DNA of 64,000 nt, from contig NZ_CP043476.1 of assembly GCF_009769165.1 (NCBI RefSeq), positions 4,471,001 through 4,535,000 on the forward strand, written 5' to 3'. A model generated the notes under the pieces. The model was not told the origin of the DNA. It made no database searches and saw only the letters and a list, made by a program, of their open reading frames with translations. Source of the DNA: Xanthomonas hyacinthi (GTDB taxonomy: Bacteria > Pseudomonadota > Gammaproteobacteria > Xanthomonadales > Xanthomonadaceae). The position numbers and the translations under genes were made by a program. Positions 9,443 through 20,800 of this stretch are shown one piece after another (position 1 is the first letter of the stretch; each line of letters opens with the position of its first letter).

Positions 9443-10452
9443 ATCGGTCTATGCGCTTCAAAGCCGAGCGTGGCAGGTTCACCCGTGGCAGGTTCACCTG
9501 AGCATTATCCAACCCACGCCACAGAGCAGACCACGCCCTCTACGCCTTCATCTCCCGAGGCGTCCATGTCACCCAGCCTGCATGACTTGGCGGCACTCGG
9601 CTCTCCCCGAGCGAGGCGGGCCCGCTCGGCGACATCCGCCCGTCCCTCCGGCACCGGCGCCATGGCAGGGCGAGCGTCCCTTCCTTCGTCGTCGTCCGGA
9701 CCTACGCTCGCGGCTCAATTGCAGGACTTCATTCAAGCGCTGGAGCACGCCGAGCGTCAAGGAAAACAATATCCGGCGGCCGAACTCGATCAGAAGCTCC
9801 AGCCACAGATGGTGGCGGCCCAGAATCACATCCACCCCAAGCTCGATGTGAAGGTTTTCGAGGCGTCGACATCCGAGCCGGATGCCTTGCGGCAAGCTAT
9901 AGTCAATACCGGGCGGGGTGAGCGGCGGTGGACGTGTCGGGAGGTCGTGGCAAGGTGTCCGTCCTGGCGGTCGACAGCGTATGTGGATGCACCGACACGC
10001 TGGCCGTCATGACCGCCGCGTTGAAGGGCGTCAAGAACGCGGCGCTGACCATCCTCAACACGGGCACGCAGAAGGATGTCGTCAACTGCAAGATCTTCGC
10101 CCTGGCGAATGCGAAGGCGATGGCGGATGCCGGTGACTTGATGGTGGATCTCCACAAGAAGAATTTTGGAGGGAAGATCGTCGGGACGGGCGATACCATC
10201 AATGACGTGAACGTCACGATCGCGCGCGGCTCCGACGTGCTCGATGCGCGCTTCTTCCAGCACACGACGTCGAAGGACGTCTTCGACGATCTTCCCGTGC
10301 ATATCCGGGAACCACTGGAGGAGAGCTTCGCCCAGAATTTCCGGGAGATCGAGGCGGCAGGCATGCGCAGGGCGTACAACACCTCCATCGAGCAGGAGAG
10401 GCTCAAGTACCTGCGGGATGCGCTGGCGCAGTGCCCCGGCCCGTCGCGTTGA
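9443..10452 (+). pseudogene. xopJ: Broken type III effector of the YopJ/XopJ acetyltransferase family
   Basis: The frame encodes [21 protein letters not shown], the XopJ/XopE amino terminus, but the start codon is ATC (9443-9445) where the sister gene at 3562 has ATG. The only upstream ATG (9368) lies before the predicted transcription start. Near 9915-9928 the frame breaks; the second half (from VDVSGGRGKVSVLAVDS) contains LNTGTQKDVVNCKIFALANA, which matches the YopJ-family segment with the catalytic Cys (codon 10087). The catalytic His expected just before VDVS is not present in either frame, so a small deletion probably removed it. Combined length (~336 codons) is slightly below that of XopJ. 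I judge it non-functional. Confidence 0.8.
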
Positions 10453-10689
10453 GCGACGCGTTTTCCGAGCCAGCCCGGTCAGCCGGCGTAGAGTGGACAT
10501 CGACGCCTTGGCCGCGCTTTTCGCCGACGCTCGGTACTGGAGCCAAGCGCTCAAGGAATCCACGAGGTGCGATCGCGATGCTGCTTGACCAGATGCACCG
10601 CATCGCCGACAACCACCAATGCTTCCTGACGGTCGCGCTGCGCGATCCAGTCGGTGGCCGCCACTGGGACTAGCGAGGCCGAAACGCGC

Positions 10690-13270
10690 ATGACGACGTT
10701 GCATGAAACCGCCTATCCGCGTCTCAAACCCGATCCCACCGCCAAAGAACTGCAGGACATCTACACGCCCACCGAGGCCGAGTGGCAGTGTGTGCGGCGC
10801 ATCGCCACCGGGCCGGCGACCCGGTTGGCGTTGCCGCTACACCTGAAGTTGTTCCAGCGCTTGGGTTACTTCACGCCGCTGGCGGCAATCCCCGAACGCA
10901 TCGTGCAGCACGTAGCTCAGGCGGTGGGCATGCGTCGCGTGCCTGCCGAGCGATTGGCCAGCTACGACAGCTCCGGTGCCAAGCGTGGCCACCTGTCCGA
11001 ACTGCGAGCCTTCCTCAATGTCCGACCACTCGATCCCGCCGCGCGCCACTGGCTAAGCGGCGTGGCCGAAACCGCCGCCCACACCAAACACATCGTGCCC
11101 GACATCGTGAATGTGATGCTCGAAGAGCTGGTGCATCACCGCTTTGAGTTGCCGGCATTCAGCACGCTGGAGCAGTTGGCGATCACCGCTCGCGAACAGG
11201 TGCATGACACGCACTACCGCCGCATCAGCGATGCCTTGACGCCGACGATGCGCGCCTTGATTGATGAGCTGCTATTAACGCCACCGGGCAGCTCTCACAG
11301 CGGCTGGCACGCGCTCAAACGCGAACCCAAGCGGCCGACCAACAAGGAGGTGCGCCACTACCTGCAGCACATCCAGCGCCTGCGCACGTTGGCCGAGCAA
11401 CTGCCACCGATCGATGTCTCGGTCCCCAAGCTCAAACAGTTTCGGGCCATGGCTCGGGCACTGGATGCCGGCGAATTGGCCGAGCTGGTCCCGACCAAGC
11501 GTTACGCGCTTGCGGCGATCTTCATCCGCTCGCAGTACCGCAAGACGCTCGATGATGCCGCCGATCTGTTTATCCGTCTGCTCCAGAACTTGGCTATCGG
11601 CCGTCTGGCGCAAGCACGTCATTCCCAAAACGCTGGTCTCCGCCCGTCCTGGGTGGATCCACCGCAAGTATTTTGAGCTGGCGGTACTGGCGCAGGTCAA
11701 GGACGAACTCAAATCCGGTGACCTGTACATTCCGCACGGTGAGCGCTATGACGATTACCGCGAGCAATTGGTCGATGAAGCCACCTTCGCGCAGGAGCTG
11801 GATGCTTATGGCGAGGTTTCGGGCATCGCCACGGAAGCTTTGGACTTCGTGCAGGGAATGCGCGCCGAGCTAACCCGCACGGCCGATGCCGTGGATGCAC
11901 GGTTTCCGGACAACCTGCACGCAAGCGTGGTCGATGGGCGCCTGGTGCTCAAACGCTTGCAGCGCGCCGAGGTCACTCAGGCCATCGCGGCCGTGGATAG
12001 CGCCATTACCGAGCGCTTGCCGTCCACCAGCATCGTCGAAATCCTGGTCGATACGACACGCTGGCTTGATCTGCACGTGCATTTCCGGCCCATCGCCGGC
12101 ACCGATGCCCGCGTAGATGAGCTGCTGCGGCGGGTCATTACCACGCTGTTCTGCTATGGCTGTAATCTGGGACCCACCCAAACGGCGCGTTCGGTCAAAG
12201 GCTTCAGCCGACGTCAGATCGCCTGGTTGAACCTGAAATACGTCACCGATGAAACACTGGATAGGGCGATCGTCGAGGTGATCAACCTGTACAACAAGTT
12301 CGAGCTGCCCAGTTACTGGGGCAGTGGCAAAAGTGCCTCGGCCGATGGCACCAAGTGGAGTGTCTACGAGCAGAACTTGTTATCGGAATACCACATCCGC
12401 TACGGCGGCTATGGCGGCATCGGCTACTACCACGTGTCCGATAAATACATCGCCTTGTTCAGTCACTTCATCCCGTGCGGGGTGCACGAGGCGGTCTACA
12501 TTCTCGATGGGCTGCTGGCCAACCAATCCGACATCCAGCCCGATACGATCCATGGCGACACCCAAGCGCAGAGCTTCCCGGTCTTTGGGTTGGCACACCT
12601 GCTGGGCATCAACTTGATGCCACGTATCCGCAACATCAAGGATCTGGTGTTCTCCCGGCCCGAGCCGGGGCGCACGTACGAGAATATCCAGGCGCTGTTT
12701 GGCGAGAGCATCGATTGGAAGCTGATCCAGACGCATCTGCATGACATGCTGCGGGTTGCCATTTCGATCAAGCTCGGCAAGATCACGGCCTCCACGATCC
12801 TGCGCCGGCTCGGCACCTACAGCCGCAAGAACAAACTGTACTGGGCGTTTCGTGAGCTGGGCAAAGCAGTGCGCACGCTCTTTTTGCTGCGTTACATCGA
12901 TGATGTCGAAGTCCGCAAAACCATCCATGCCGCCACCAACAAGAGCGAAGAGTTCAACGGTTTCGTCAAATGGGCGTTCTTCGGCGGGGAGGGCATCATC
13001 GCCGAGAACGTCCAGCACGAGCAGCGCAAAATCGTGCGCTACAACCAGTTGGTGGCCAACCTGGTCATTTTGCATAACGTGGAACAGATGACGCGAGTAC
13101 TGGCGGAACTGCGCGACGATGGCACCCACATCAGTCCGGAAGTGCTGGCCGGCTTGTCGCCGTATCGAACGAGCCACATCAACCGGTTCGGGGACTACAC
13201 CCTGGATCTGAAGCGCGAGGTGGCCCCGATCGATTTCTCCAGACGAATTCTTGAACGATCAAAGAGCTAG
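10690..13270 (+). pseudogene. tnpA: Tn3-family transposase TnpA (copy 2), internal deletion and frame change
   Basis: ATG at 10690 starts MTTLHETAYPRLKPDPTAKE and follows the Tn3 transposase family to DAADLFIRLLQNL (~residue 300). Near 11600-11615 the protein jumps directly to WRKHVIPKTLVSARPG in another frame; copy 1 has about 130 residues between the equivalent points. The remainder is complete to the stop at 13270 and contains the DDE landmarks (SADGTKW, HGDTQAQSFPVF, NKSEEFNGFVKWAFFG). An internal deletion of roughly 400 bases is therefore likely. The terminator-like hairpin at 13306 follows. This copy should be inactive. Confidence 0.85.
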
Positions 13271-13304
13271 ACGCCTTTAGAAACTGATTAATTATCAGTG
13301 TGTT

Positions 13305-13350
13305 AGCCAACTTTTGGCTGTTTTTTGTACGAATCCCTGCCGACCCTCGA
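13305..13350 (+). repeat. Short interspersed repeat, copy 3, containing a terminator-like hairpin
   Basis: AGCCAA-ctt-TTGGCT followed by GTTTTTTG forms a short stem with a T run just after the tnpA copy 2 stop codon, suitable as an intrinsic terminator on the plus strand. The following GAATCCCTGCCGACCCTC is the conserved part shared with the copies near 2205 and (inverted) 1990. The other copies keep the T run but have weaker stems, so the repeat may derive from the tail of a mobile element. Confidence 0.6.
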
Positions 13351-13535
13351 AAGGGGTTGCACTTGGAAGTTGAGTCTGCCGTTCCGTGAGCCGGAGCTGT
13401 GCCTCTGCAAGGTTGTTATGTTGAGATGAAAGTGAGCGAAATATCCCACTTCGCGCCCAAGTATTGACAACGGAGGACAATGCTGACGATGCTGAACGCA
13501 CATGGCTCCACCGGGGCCCGCATAGCAGGGACGTT

Positions 13536-15707
13536 ATGCAACAGGGGAACGCCGCACTCGCAATCGTGAGTGCGCCGGAGGAGTCATCCTCGTCCGGCGC
13601 GACTGATCTTGGACTTCGCGGACTGGTGCTGCTGGCGCAGTACCACGGCGTTGCCGCCGATGCCGCGCAGCTAGCACACGAATTCGGCCGCAACGGCGAG
13701 TCCTTTGACGAGGCCACGCTGTTGCTGGCCGCCCGCAAGGTAGGCCTGAAAGCCAGGGTATCCGCGCTGCCGGCATCGCGATTGCCGATGGCGAACCTGC
13801 CCGCGCTTGCCTGGGACCGCGATGGCCAAGCCTTCCTGATCGCGCGCATCCAGGGCGAGCAGGCGCTCGTGCATGACCTGGCCGAACGTCGCCCGCGGCA
13901 GTTGAGCCTGGCCGAACTGGAACAGCGCTACGGCGGCCGGCTCATGCAGGTCGCCTCGCGCGCCTCGGTGCTCGGCCAGCTCGCGCGCTTCGACTTCACC
14001 TGGTTCGTCCCGGCGGTCATCAAGTACCGGCGCATGCTGCTGGAAGTCTTCGTGGTCTCGCTGTTCATCCAGTTGTTCGCGCTGGTCACCCCGCTGTTCT
14101 TCCAGGTGGTGATGGATAAGGTGCTGGTGCACAACGGCCTGACCACGCTGGACGTGATCGCCATTGGCCTGGTCTGCATGGCGCTGTTCGAGGTGGTGCT
14201 GACGGGCCTGCGTACCTATGTATTCGCGCATACCAGTAGCAAGATCGACGTCGAGCTGGGGGCGCGGCTGTTCCGCCACGTGCTGGCGCTGCCGCTGGCG
14301 TACTTCGAATCGCGCCGCGTCGGCGACACGATTGCGCGCGTACGCGAGCTGGAGAACATCCGCAGCTTCCTCACCGGGCAGGCGCTCACCTCGGTGCTGG
14401 ACTTGCTGTTCACCGGGGTATTCCTGGCAGTGATGTTCTGGTACAGCGGCGGGCTGACCCTGATCGTGGTGCTTTCGCTGCCGGCCTATGCGTTGATCTC
14501 GGCGGCGATCACCCCGGTATTGCGCAAGCGCCTGCAGGACAAGTTTGCCCGTGGCGCCGACAACCAGTCCTTCCTGGTGGAGACCATCAGCGGTATCGGC
14601 ACGGTCAAGGCGATGGCGGTGGATCCGCGGGCGACGCGCACCTGGGACAACCAGTTGGCCGGCTATGTCAGTGCCGGTTTCGGGGTCACCCGGGTGGCCA
14701 CGGTCGGCCAGCAGAGCGTGCAGCTGGTACAGAAGCTGGTGGGCGTGGCGATCCTGTTCTTCGGCGCCAAGCTGGTCATCGAAGGCAAGCTCTCGCTGGG
14801 CCAGCTGATCGCCTTCAACATGCTGTCCGGGCAAGTGGCCGCGCCGATCATCCGCCTGGCCCAGCTATGGCAGGACTTCCAGCAGGTCGGCATTTCGGTC
14901 GAGCGGCTGGGCGATATCCTCAACACCCGCACCGAAGTGACCGGCAGCCGCGTGGCGCTACCGCCGATCCAGGGCCGGGTGAGCTTCGAGCGCGTGCACT
15001 TCCGCTACCGGCCCGAAGCGCCAGAGGTGCTGGCTGGCATTGAGCTGGAGATCAAGCCGGGCGAGGTCATCGGTATCGTGGGCCGCTCGGGCTCGGGCAA
15101 GAGCACGCTGACCAAGCTGGTCCAGCGGCTGTATACCCCCGAGCGCGGGCGAGTGCTGATCGATGGCCACGACCTGGCCCTGGCCGACCCGGCCTGGCTG
15201 CGCCGGCAGTTGGGGGTGGTGTTGCAGGAGAACTTCCTGTTCAACCGCAGCATCCGCGAGAACATCGCGCTGGCCGATCCCGGCACGCCGCTGGAGCGGG
15301 TGATCCACGCGGCCAAGCTGGCCGGGGCCCATGAGTTCATCTCCGAATTGCCCGAAGGCTACGACACCTCAGTCGGCGAACATGGCACCGGCTTGTCCGG
15401 CGGCCAGCGCCAGCGCGTGGCGATCGCGCGGGCACTGATCACCGATCCGCGCATCCTGATCCTGGACGAGGCCACCAGCGCGCTGGACTACGAGTCCGAG
15501 CATGCGGTGATGTCCAACATGCGTGCCATCTGCAAGGGCCGCACGGTGCTGATCATTGCCCATCGCCTTTCCACCGTGCGCCAGGCCAACCGGATCGTGG
15601 TGGTGGAGAAGGGCAGCATCGTTGAGACCGGGACCCACGCTGAACTGGTCGACCGGCCCGATGGCCATTACGCGCGGCTGCACCGGCTGCAGGGGGGGGG
15701 TGGTGGC
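13536..15707 (+). CDS. hlyB: Type I secretion ABC transporter, HlyB family
   Basis: Inner-membrane ABC exporter for RTX proteins. An amino-terminal C39-peptidase-like domain ([20 protein letters not shown], no catalytic Cys, as in HlyB) is followed by a six-helix membrane domain (from ~residue 150) and a nucleotide-binding domain with [12 protein letters not shown] (Walker A), [15 protein letters not shown] (signature), [12 protein letters not shown] (Walker B) and IIAHRLS (H loop). ATG at 13536 is preferred over the in-frame TTG at 13464 for family length. The gene does not end on its own: a run of nine G at 15692-15700 carries the frame straight into hlyD. With eight G it would stop at a TGA overlapping the hlyD ATG (ATGA). 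The native product may therefore be separate or fused. Confidence 0.9.
15692..15700 (+). other. Nine-G homopolymer at the hlyB/hlyD junction
   Basis: Nine consecutive G sit 7 bases before the hlyD ATG. Removing one G gives hlyB a normal end (QGGVVA, TGA) that overlaps the hlyD start by ATGA, the usual arrangement in such operons. With nine G the two proteins form a single 1,197-residue reading frame. This may be a slippage site, a real fusion, or a sequencing miscount. Confidence 0.8.
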
Positions 15708-17126
15708 ATGAGGCACCTGATCGACGGCTGCAAAGATTTCCTGCAGCGCTACGGAAAGGTATTCCGCGCGGCCTGGCAGGTGCGGCACGAACTCGACCCG
15801 CCGCGCCGCCAAGCGGATGAGCTGGCCTTCCTGCCCGCACACCTGGAACTGATCGAGACGCCGACTTCGCCCACCGTGCGCTGGACGATGCGGATCATCG
15901 TCGCGTTCTTCTGCGTGGCGCTGCTGTGGGCGTGCCTGGGCAAGCTGGATATCGTCGCGGTGGCGCCGGGCAAGATGGTGGTGGATTCGCGCACCAAGGT
16001 GATCCAGCCGGCGGACACTGCCGTAGTGCGGCGGATCCTGGTGCGCCACGGACAGAAGGTGAAGGCCGGCGAGCCGCTGATCGAGCTGGACGCCACGACC
16101 ACCGGTGCTGAACTGGCACAGGCCGGCGAGGCGCTGACCGAAGCGCGCGTAGCGGCGCTGCGCCTTGCTGCCCTGGCTGCGTCCATCGGTAGTGGCGTCA
16201 CCCCGCACCTGGCGCCCGCAGCGGATGTTCCCGCAGGGCGTCTGGCTGCCGAGCAAGCGCTGGCCAGCAGTCAATTCGAGGCACTGCAGGCCAAGCGGCA
16301 TAACCTGCAGGCGACCATCGCCCAGCGCCGTGCCGAGCTGCAGACCACGCGCGATGCGATCGAGCCGCTTGCCGAGTCGGCGCGCATCTCCAAGGGTCGC
16401 GCAGAGGATTACGGCAGGCTGGTCGAAGGCAAGTACGTTGGGCGTCATGAGTACCTGCTGCGTGAGCAGGAACGCATTGCGGCCGAGCGCGACCTGGCGA
16501 CCCAGCGCAATCGGATGCGCGAGATCGAGTCGGCGCTCATCGCTGCCGAGGAAGAACTGCGAGTCCTGGTGACCGACTTCCGTCGACAGACCCTCGACGA
16601 GCTGCGCGAGGCCGAGCAGAAGGTCGCGCAGGGTACGCCGGAGCTGGCCAAGGCGGGCCAGCGCGATCGCTTGATGACCCTGCGTGCGCCAGTGGACGGC
16701 ACGGTCCAGCAGCTGGCGGTGCATACGGTAGGTGGCGTGGTCACGCCGGCGCAGGAGCTGCTGGCGGTGGTGCCGCAGGAGGCGCTGGAGGTGGAGGCTA
16801 CCGTACTGAACAAGGACATCGGCTTCGTGCGGCCGGGCCAGGTGGTGACGGTGAAGATCGAGAGTTTTCCGTATACGCGCTATGGCTATCTCACCGGCAA
16901 GGTGGTGAGTGTTTCGCATGACGCTGCGCAGGATGAGGACTTGGGGTTGGTGTTCCCTGCGCGCATCCGCCTGGACGGCAGCAGCCTGGATATCGATGGC
17001 GTGGTGGTGAGCATGAGTGCGGGCATGACGTTAAGTGCGGAGATCAAGACGGGGAAGCGGCGGGTGATTGATTACTTGCTTAGTCCGCTGCGACAGCATG
17101 TGGGTGAAGGATTGCGGGAGCGATAA
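15708..17126 (+). CDS. hlyD: Type I secretion periplasmic adaptor, HlyD family
   Basis: 472-residue membrane fusion protein that links the ABC exporter to an outer-membrane TolC. A basic cytoplasmic segment is followed by one membrane helix (around [16 protein letters not shown], residues ~62-78), the first lipoyl half ([20 protein letters not shown]), a long coiled-coil hairpin (residues ~140-300), the second lipoyl half ([18 protein letters not shown]) and the beta-barrel end. ATG at 15708 is family-like. A truncated near-copy lies at 3671-4874. No tolC gene accompanies the locus; a chromosomal TolC is presumably used. Confidence 0.92.
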   Translation: MRHLIDGCKDFLQRYGKVFRAAWQVRHELDPPRRQADELAFLPAHLELIETPTSPTVRWTMRIIVAFFCVALLWACLGKLDIVAVAPGKMVVDSRTKVIQPADTAVVRRILVRHGQKVKAGEPLIELDATTTGAELAQAGEALTEARVAALRLAALAASIGSGVTPHLAPAADVPAGRLAAEQALASSQFEALQAKRHNLQATIAQRRAELQTTRDAIEPLAESARISKGRAEDYGRLVEGKYVGRHEYLLREQERIAAERDLATQRNRMREIESALIAAEEELRVLVTDFRRQTLDELREAEQKVAQGTPELAKAGQRDRLMTLRAPVDGTVQQLAVHTVGGVVTPAQELLAVVPQEALEVEATVLNKDIGFVRPGQVVTVKIESFPYTRYGYLTGKVVSVSHDAAQDEDLGLVFPARIRLDGSSLDIDGVVVSMSAGMTLSAEIKTGKRRVIDYLLSPLRQHVGEGLRER

Positions 17127-17203
17127 CCTGCTGCGTTGTCAGATTCGAAGAGCAGCGGTGGCACGAACTCTAAGTAGCGGGGATTTCCGCATCTAGGACC
17201 GTA

Positions 17204-17869
17204 ATGAATGGAACGCGCATGAAATCAACCACATTCCTCTCCAGCTTCTCTCGCTGCTTGCGCTGGCTTGCCAACACGATGCGCAATACCACGACATGGG
17301 AATCGACATCGTTGGGGCGCTCTGCAAGGACATGCCTGATGATCTCGGCGCTTGTGCTCTTGGCGGCCTGCAGCAAGGTAAACCTCGAATGGTCTGAAGA
17401 AGTGCGGCTTGCGGACGGCAGCACGCTCATCGTCGATCGGACCGCCACGGGGGAGAAGAAGTACGAGATCGGCGGCCCGGGTGGATGGAATCAAACCCAG
17501 ATGTCCTTGCGCATCGGTCCAGGCGGCACGAAGCCGCCCCCGGTATGGCGTGATGCATTCGTACCCCTCTTGCTGGACTACGAACCGGCTACGGGGACCT
17601 GGTCGCTAGTCACCAGCTTCTATTTCTGTTCCACCTGGTACGAGCTCGGCAAGCCGGGACTTCCGTACATCGAGTTCCAGTCCAGGGAAGGCCGCGCCTG
17701 GGCCAGGGTTCCCTTGGAATCGAGGTTGATCGGGAGGGAAAGCAATCTACTGACAGGGCCCGACGCGGATGGCGAGCATGCGCGGGTGACGATCAAGGAC
17801 AAGCTCGCAAGGGAACGAAACACCTCGGAACGACTGAAGAAAATTGCTTCCAAATGGAACGGTTGCTAA
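17204..17869 (+). CDS. Putative lipoprotein, candidate immunity protein for the RTX lipase
   Basis: The frame from ATG 17204 (AGGA 9 bases upstream) encodes up to 221 residues; a later ATG at 17279 would give a more usual signal-peptide length. MISALVLLAACSK is a clear lipobox, so the product should be a periplasm-facing lipoprotein. The mature domain is not recognised. It lies 78 bases after hlyD and 30 bases before the RTX lipase gene on the same strand. A lipoprotein encoded beside a secreted lipase is the standard arrangement of antibacterial phospholipase effectors and their immunity proteins in type IV and type VI secretion systems. I infer self-protection here; an alternative is an accessory or folding factor. 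Confidence 0.65.
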   Translation: MNGTRMKSTTFLSSFSRCLRWLANTMRNTTTWESTSLGRSARTCLMISALVLLAACSKVNLEWSEEVRLADGSTLIVDRTATGEKKYEIGGPGGWNQTQMSLRIGPGGTKPPPVWRDAFVPLLLDYEPATGTWSLVTSFYFCSTWYELGKPGLPYIEFQSREGRAWARVPLESRLIGRESNLLTGPDADGEHARVTIKDKLARERNTSERLKKIASKWNGC

Positions 17870-17899
17870 TCATCCAGCATCGGATAAGGAGAATCCACA

Positions 17900-20800
17900 A
17901 TGGCTTCTGTAAGCGAGTACGCCCAGCTTTCCGCGCGCGTGTACAACCGGACTCCGGAAAACAGAACTGTATTGACCAACGGGTGGGTTGAAGTGAGTTG
18001 GTTGCCGGATGATCCGGCGACTGGATTCTCGGCCGGCGTGTACAAGAAGGGGAATGAGATCGTGATCTCGTTCGCCGGCACCAATGACATGAGCGAAGAC
18101 GTCCTGGAGGATCTGACATCTGGCGTCGGGTTCGCCTCCGTCCAGTCGATGCAGGCGGCGCTTCTGTTGATGCAGGTAATGGCCGATAGCGCCAACGCTG
18201 GTGCCACGATCACCCTCACCGGCCACTCGCTTGGAGGCGGGATCGCCTCCGTCATTGCTGTGCTGTTCGACCTCAACGCGACCACGTTCGACCAGGCACC
18301 TTTCGAGCTGGTCGCCGAGAACATCGACTACCTCAAGGCGCTAAAGAACTATTTGGCCGAAAAAGGGTACTCGTCGGACAGCCTGAATGCATACGTCGAC
18401 GATTACGTCGACCGCTTTGCCGAGCGTGAGAACAACGTTGCGAGCTATTATCTGGAAGGCGAATTCCTGAATGCACTGAGGTTCCCCGGGACCAGCATTT
18501 CAGGAAGCGAGACCGCGATATCGGTCGGTGACCCGTCAGGCGTCCTGCCGACGGATCTTCATTCGATGAATCTGCTCAATGCGACGTTGATTTCGTCGAC
18601 TTTCAAAGCCGGCCTGGTCAAGCAGGAACAGGCGTTGGCGGCATTCTTCGACACGTCGCTGTACGCGAAGAACCCGACCACGAGCAATGAGGTCGACTTT
18701 ATCGCGTGGATGCTCAACAGCCAGCTGCTCGAAGCGCAAGGGGGGAGCAGCACAGGTGTGCTGGGCGCGCTCGGCGAGGACCTCCTTCGCCTGGGAAACA
18801 CCGGGACCGCAGAAGACGATGCGCTCAATGCTGGCCTGCTGGCGGCGCTGACCGAGTACTACCGCTACACCAGCGATGGTGCCTCGTCGATGCTTGTCGG
18901 GGTGGAGACCGGCGGTTTCAGGATGGACCTGTTCAAAATCGCCTCCGGCGCTGATGGGCGTGGTCGGGATCGTCTTATCAGCGAAGTGAAGGATTGGCTG
19001 TATGACGAGGTGGCGCCTGACGCCAAGCCCAAGGACTTCGAAAGAATCTCGGTTCAGTCGGGGGATGCCGGCCTGCAGCTGGATGCCAGCGCCGATGCCA
19101 GGGCCGACCTCGTGCTGGGCGGCCTGTCATCGGACCAGATATCCAGCGGCGCCGGGGATGATTCCCTATTCGGCCTTGACGGCGACGATACCCTTCGCGG
19201 TGGGACAGGCGCAGACTTGATCTATGGCGGCGACGACGGCGACACCCTGTACGCGGGAACCGACGAAGGCGACACCGACGCCAGCAAGAACGAGCTGTAT
19301 GGCGGATGGGGCAACGACAAGCTCTACGGTTCGGCCGGCAACGATCTGATCAACGGTGGCGACGACGCCGACATCCTGCATGGCGGCGACGGCTTTGACC
19401 TGTACAAAGTCGACAACCTCGACACCCTCATGGATACCGATGGCCGCGGTGCGGTGTACCGCGGCAATTTCCAGTTGACCGGTGGCACGCGCAAGGAGGC
19501 CGATCCGGAGAACACGTACAACGGCCGGGGCGACACCTACGTGCTGGATGGGACCACGTTGACCATCAACGGCGGCCTGACCATCGAGGAATTCGAAAAC
19601 GGTGACCTGGGCATCTTCCTCACCACCGAGCCGGATGACGAGGACAAGCCGGACATGGGGCCGGCGGAGACCCGCGCCTCGCCGCTGACCATCGATCTCG
19701 ACGGCAATGGCGTCAGCACCGTGGCCTACAGCAGCCGGCGCTATTTCGACCACGACGGCAACGGCCTGGCCGAATCGACCGCCTGGGTCGGTGCTAGTGA
19801 TGGCTTGTTGGTGCGCGACCTAAATGGCAATGGCGTGATCGACAACGGCCGCGAGCTGTTCGGCAGCAATACCCGGCTGAGCGATGGATCGTTGGCCGCC
19901 AACGGCTTCGTGGCGTTGGGGGAGCTGGACGACAACCATGACGGCGTAGTGGATGCCAATGACGCCGCCTTCGCCAGCCTGCGCATCTGGCGTGATGCCA
20001 ACGGCAATGGCGTCACCGATGCTGGCGAACTCTTGTCCATCGCCGATGCGGGGATCGCCGGCTTCCGCACTGCGTGGAGCGCCTCCTCGCTGGTGGATGC
20101 CAATGGTCAGGCGCACCAGCAGGTCGGCTCGGCGGTCCGGATCGACGGCGGCAATGCCGCGATGTCCGATGTCTGGTACACCACCGATCCTTCCGAGCGC
20201 ATCAATCAGGTCGAGGTATCGCCCGGCGCGCTGCTGGACGTACTCCAATCGCCTGATGCCAAGGCGTTTGGCAACCTGATCGATCTCCGCCAGGCGCTGG
20301 CCACGGACCCGGGCTTGGTCGCGATGCTCGATGCGTACCTCGCCGAGCCATCGGAGACAGCCCGCAATGGCCTGCTGAAGAGCCTGATCTTCCGCTGGGC
20401 GGGCGTGAGCGACATCGTCCCGACAAGCCGTGGCGGAAATGTCGATGCACGCGAACTCGCGGTCGTCGAATTGCTGTCCGCGCGCCCGTATACCAACCAG
20501 TACACCCCCAACGACCCGATTCCGCGCCAGGAGGCCGGCAACCTGCTGACCTCGGAGTTCAACAAGTTCCGCCAGTACGTGGACGCGCAGTTGCGGGCGC
20601 AGGCCGACTACGCCGGCAGCGGCATCTTCCTGGGCGGCTTCGCCTCGGGCTACACCCACGCAATGATCGACTGGAACGCCTTCAAGGCATACATGATCGC
20701 CGCGCAGGATGGCGGACAGACAACTGCCGTCATCGACCTGGTGGTGCTCTCGACCGCCTTGTCGGCCTATTCGCCCACGCTACGGGGCCAGCTTGACGCG

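Noticed and set aside
9368..10012. Upstream ATG at 9368 as the true start of xopJ
   Set aside because: It lies between the halves of the PIP promoter and upstream of the -10 box, so it would not be on the transcript.
13464..13535. TTG at 13464 as the start of hlyB
   Set aside because: The extra 24 residues are not family-like; the ATG at 13536 fits the usual HlyB amino terminus better.
15369..16919. Minus-strand frame of 516 codons opposite hlyB/hlyD
   Set aside because: Shadow frame; the plus strand has all ABC-transporter and adaptor motifs.
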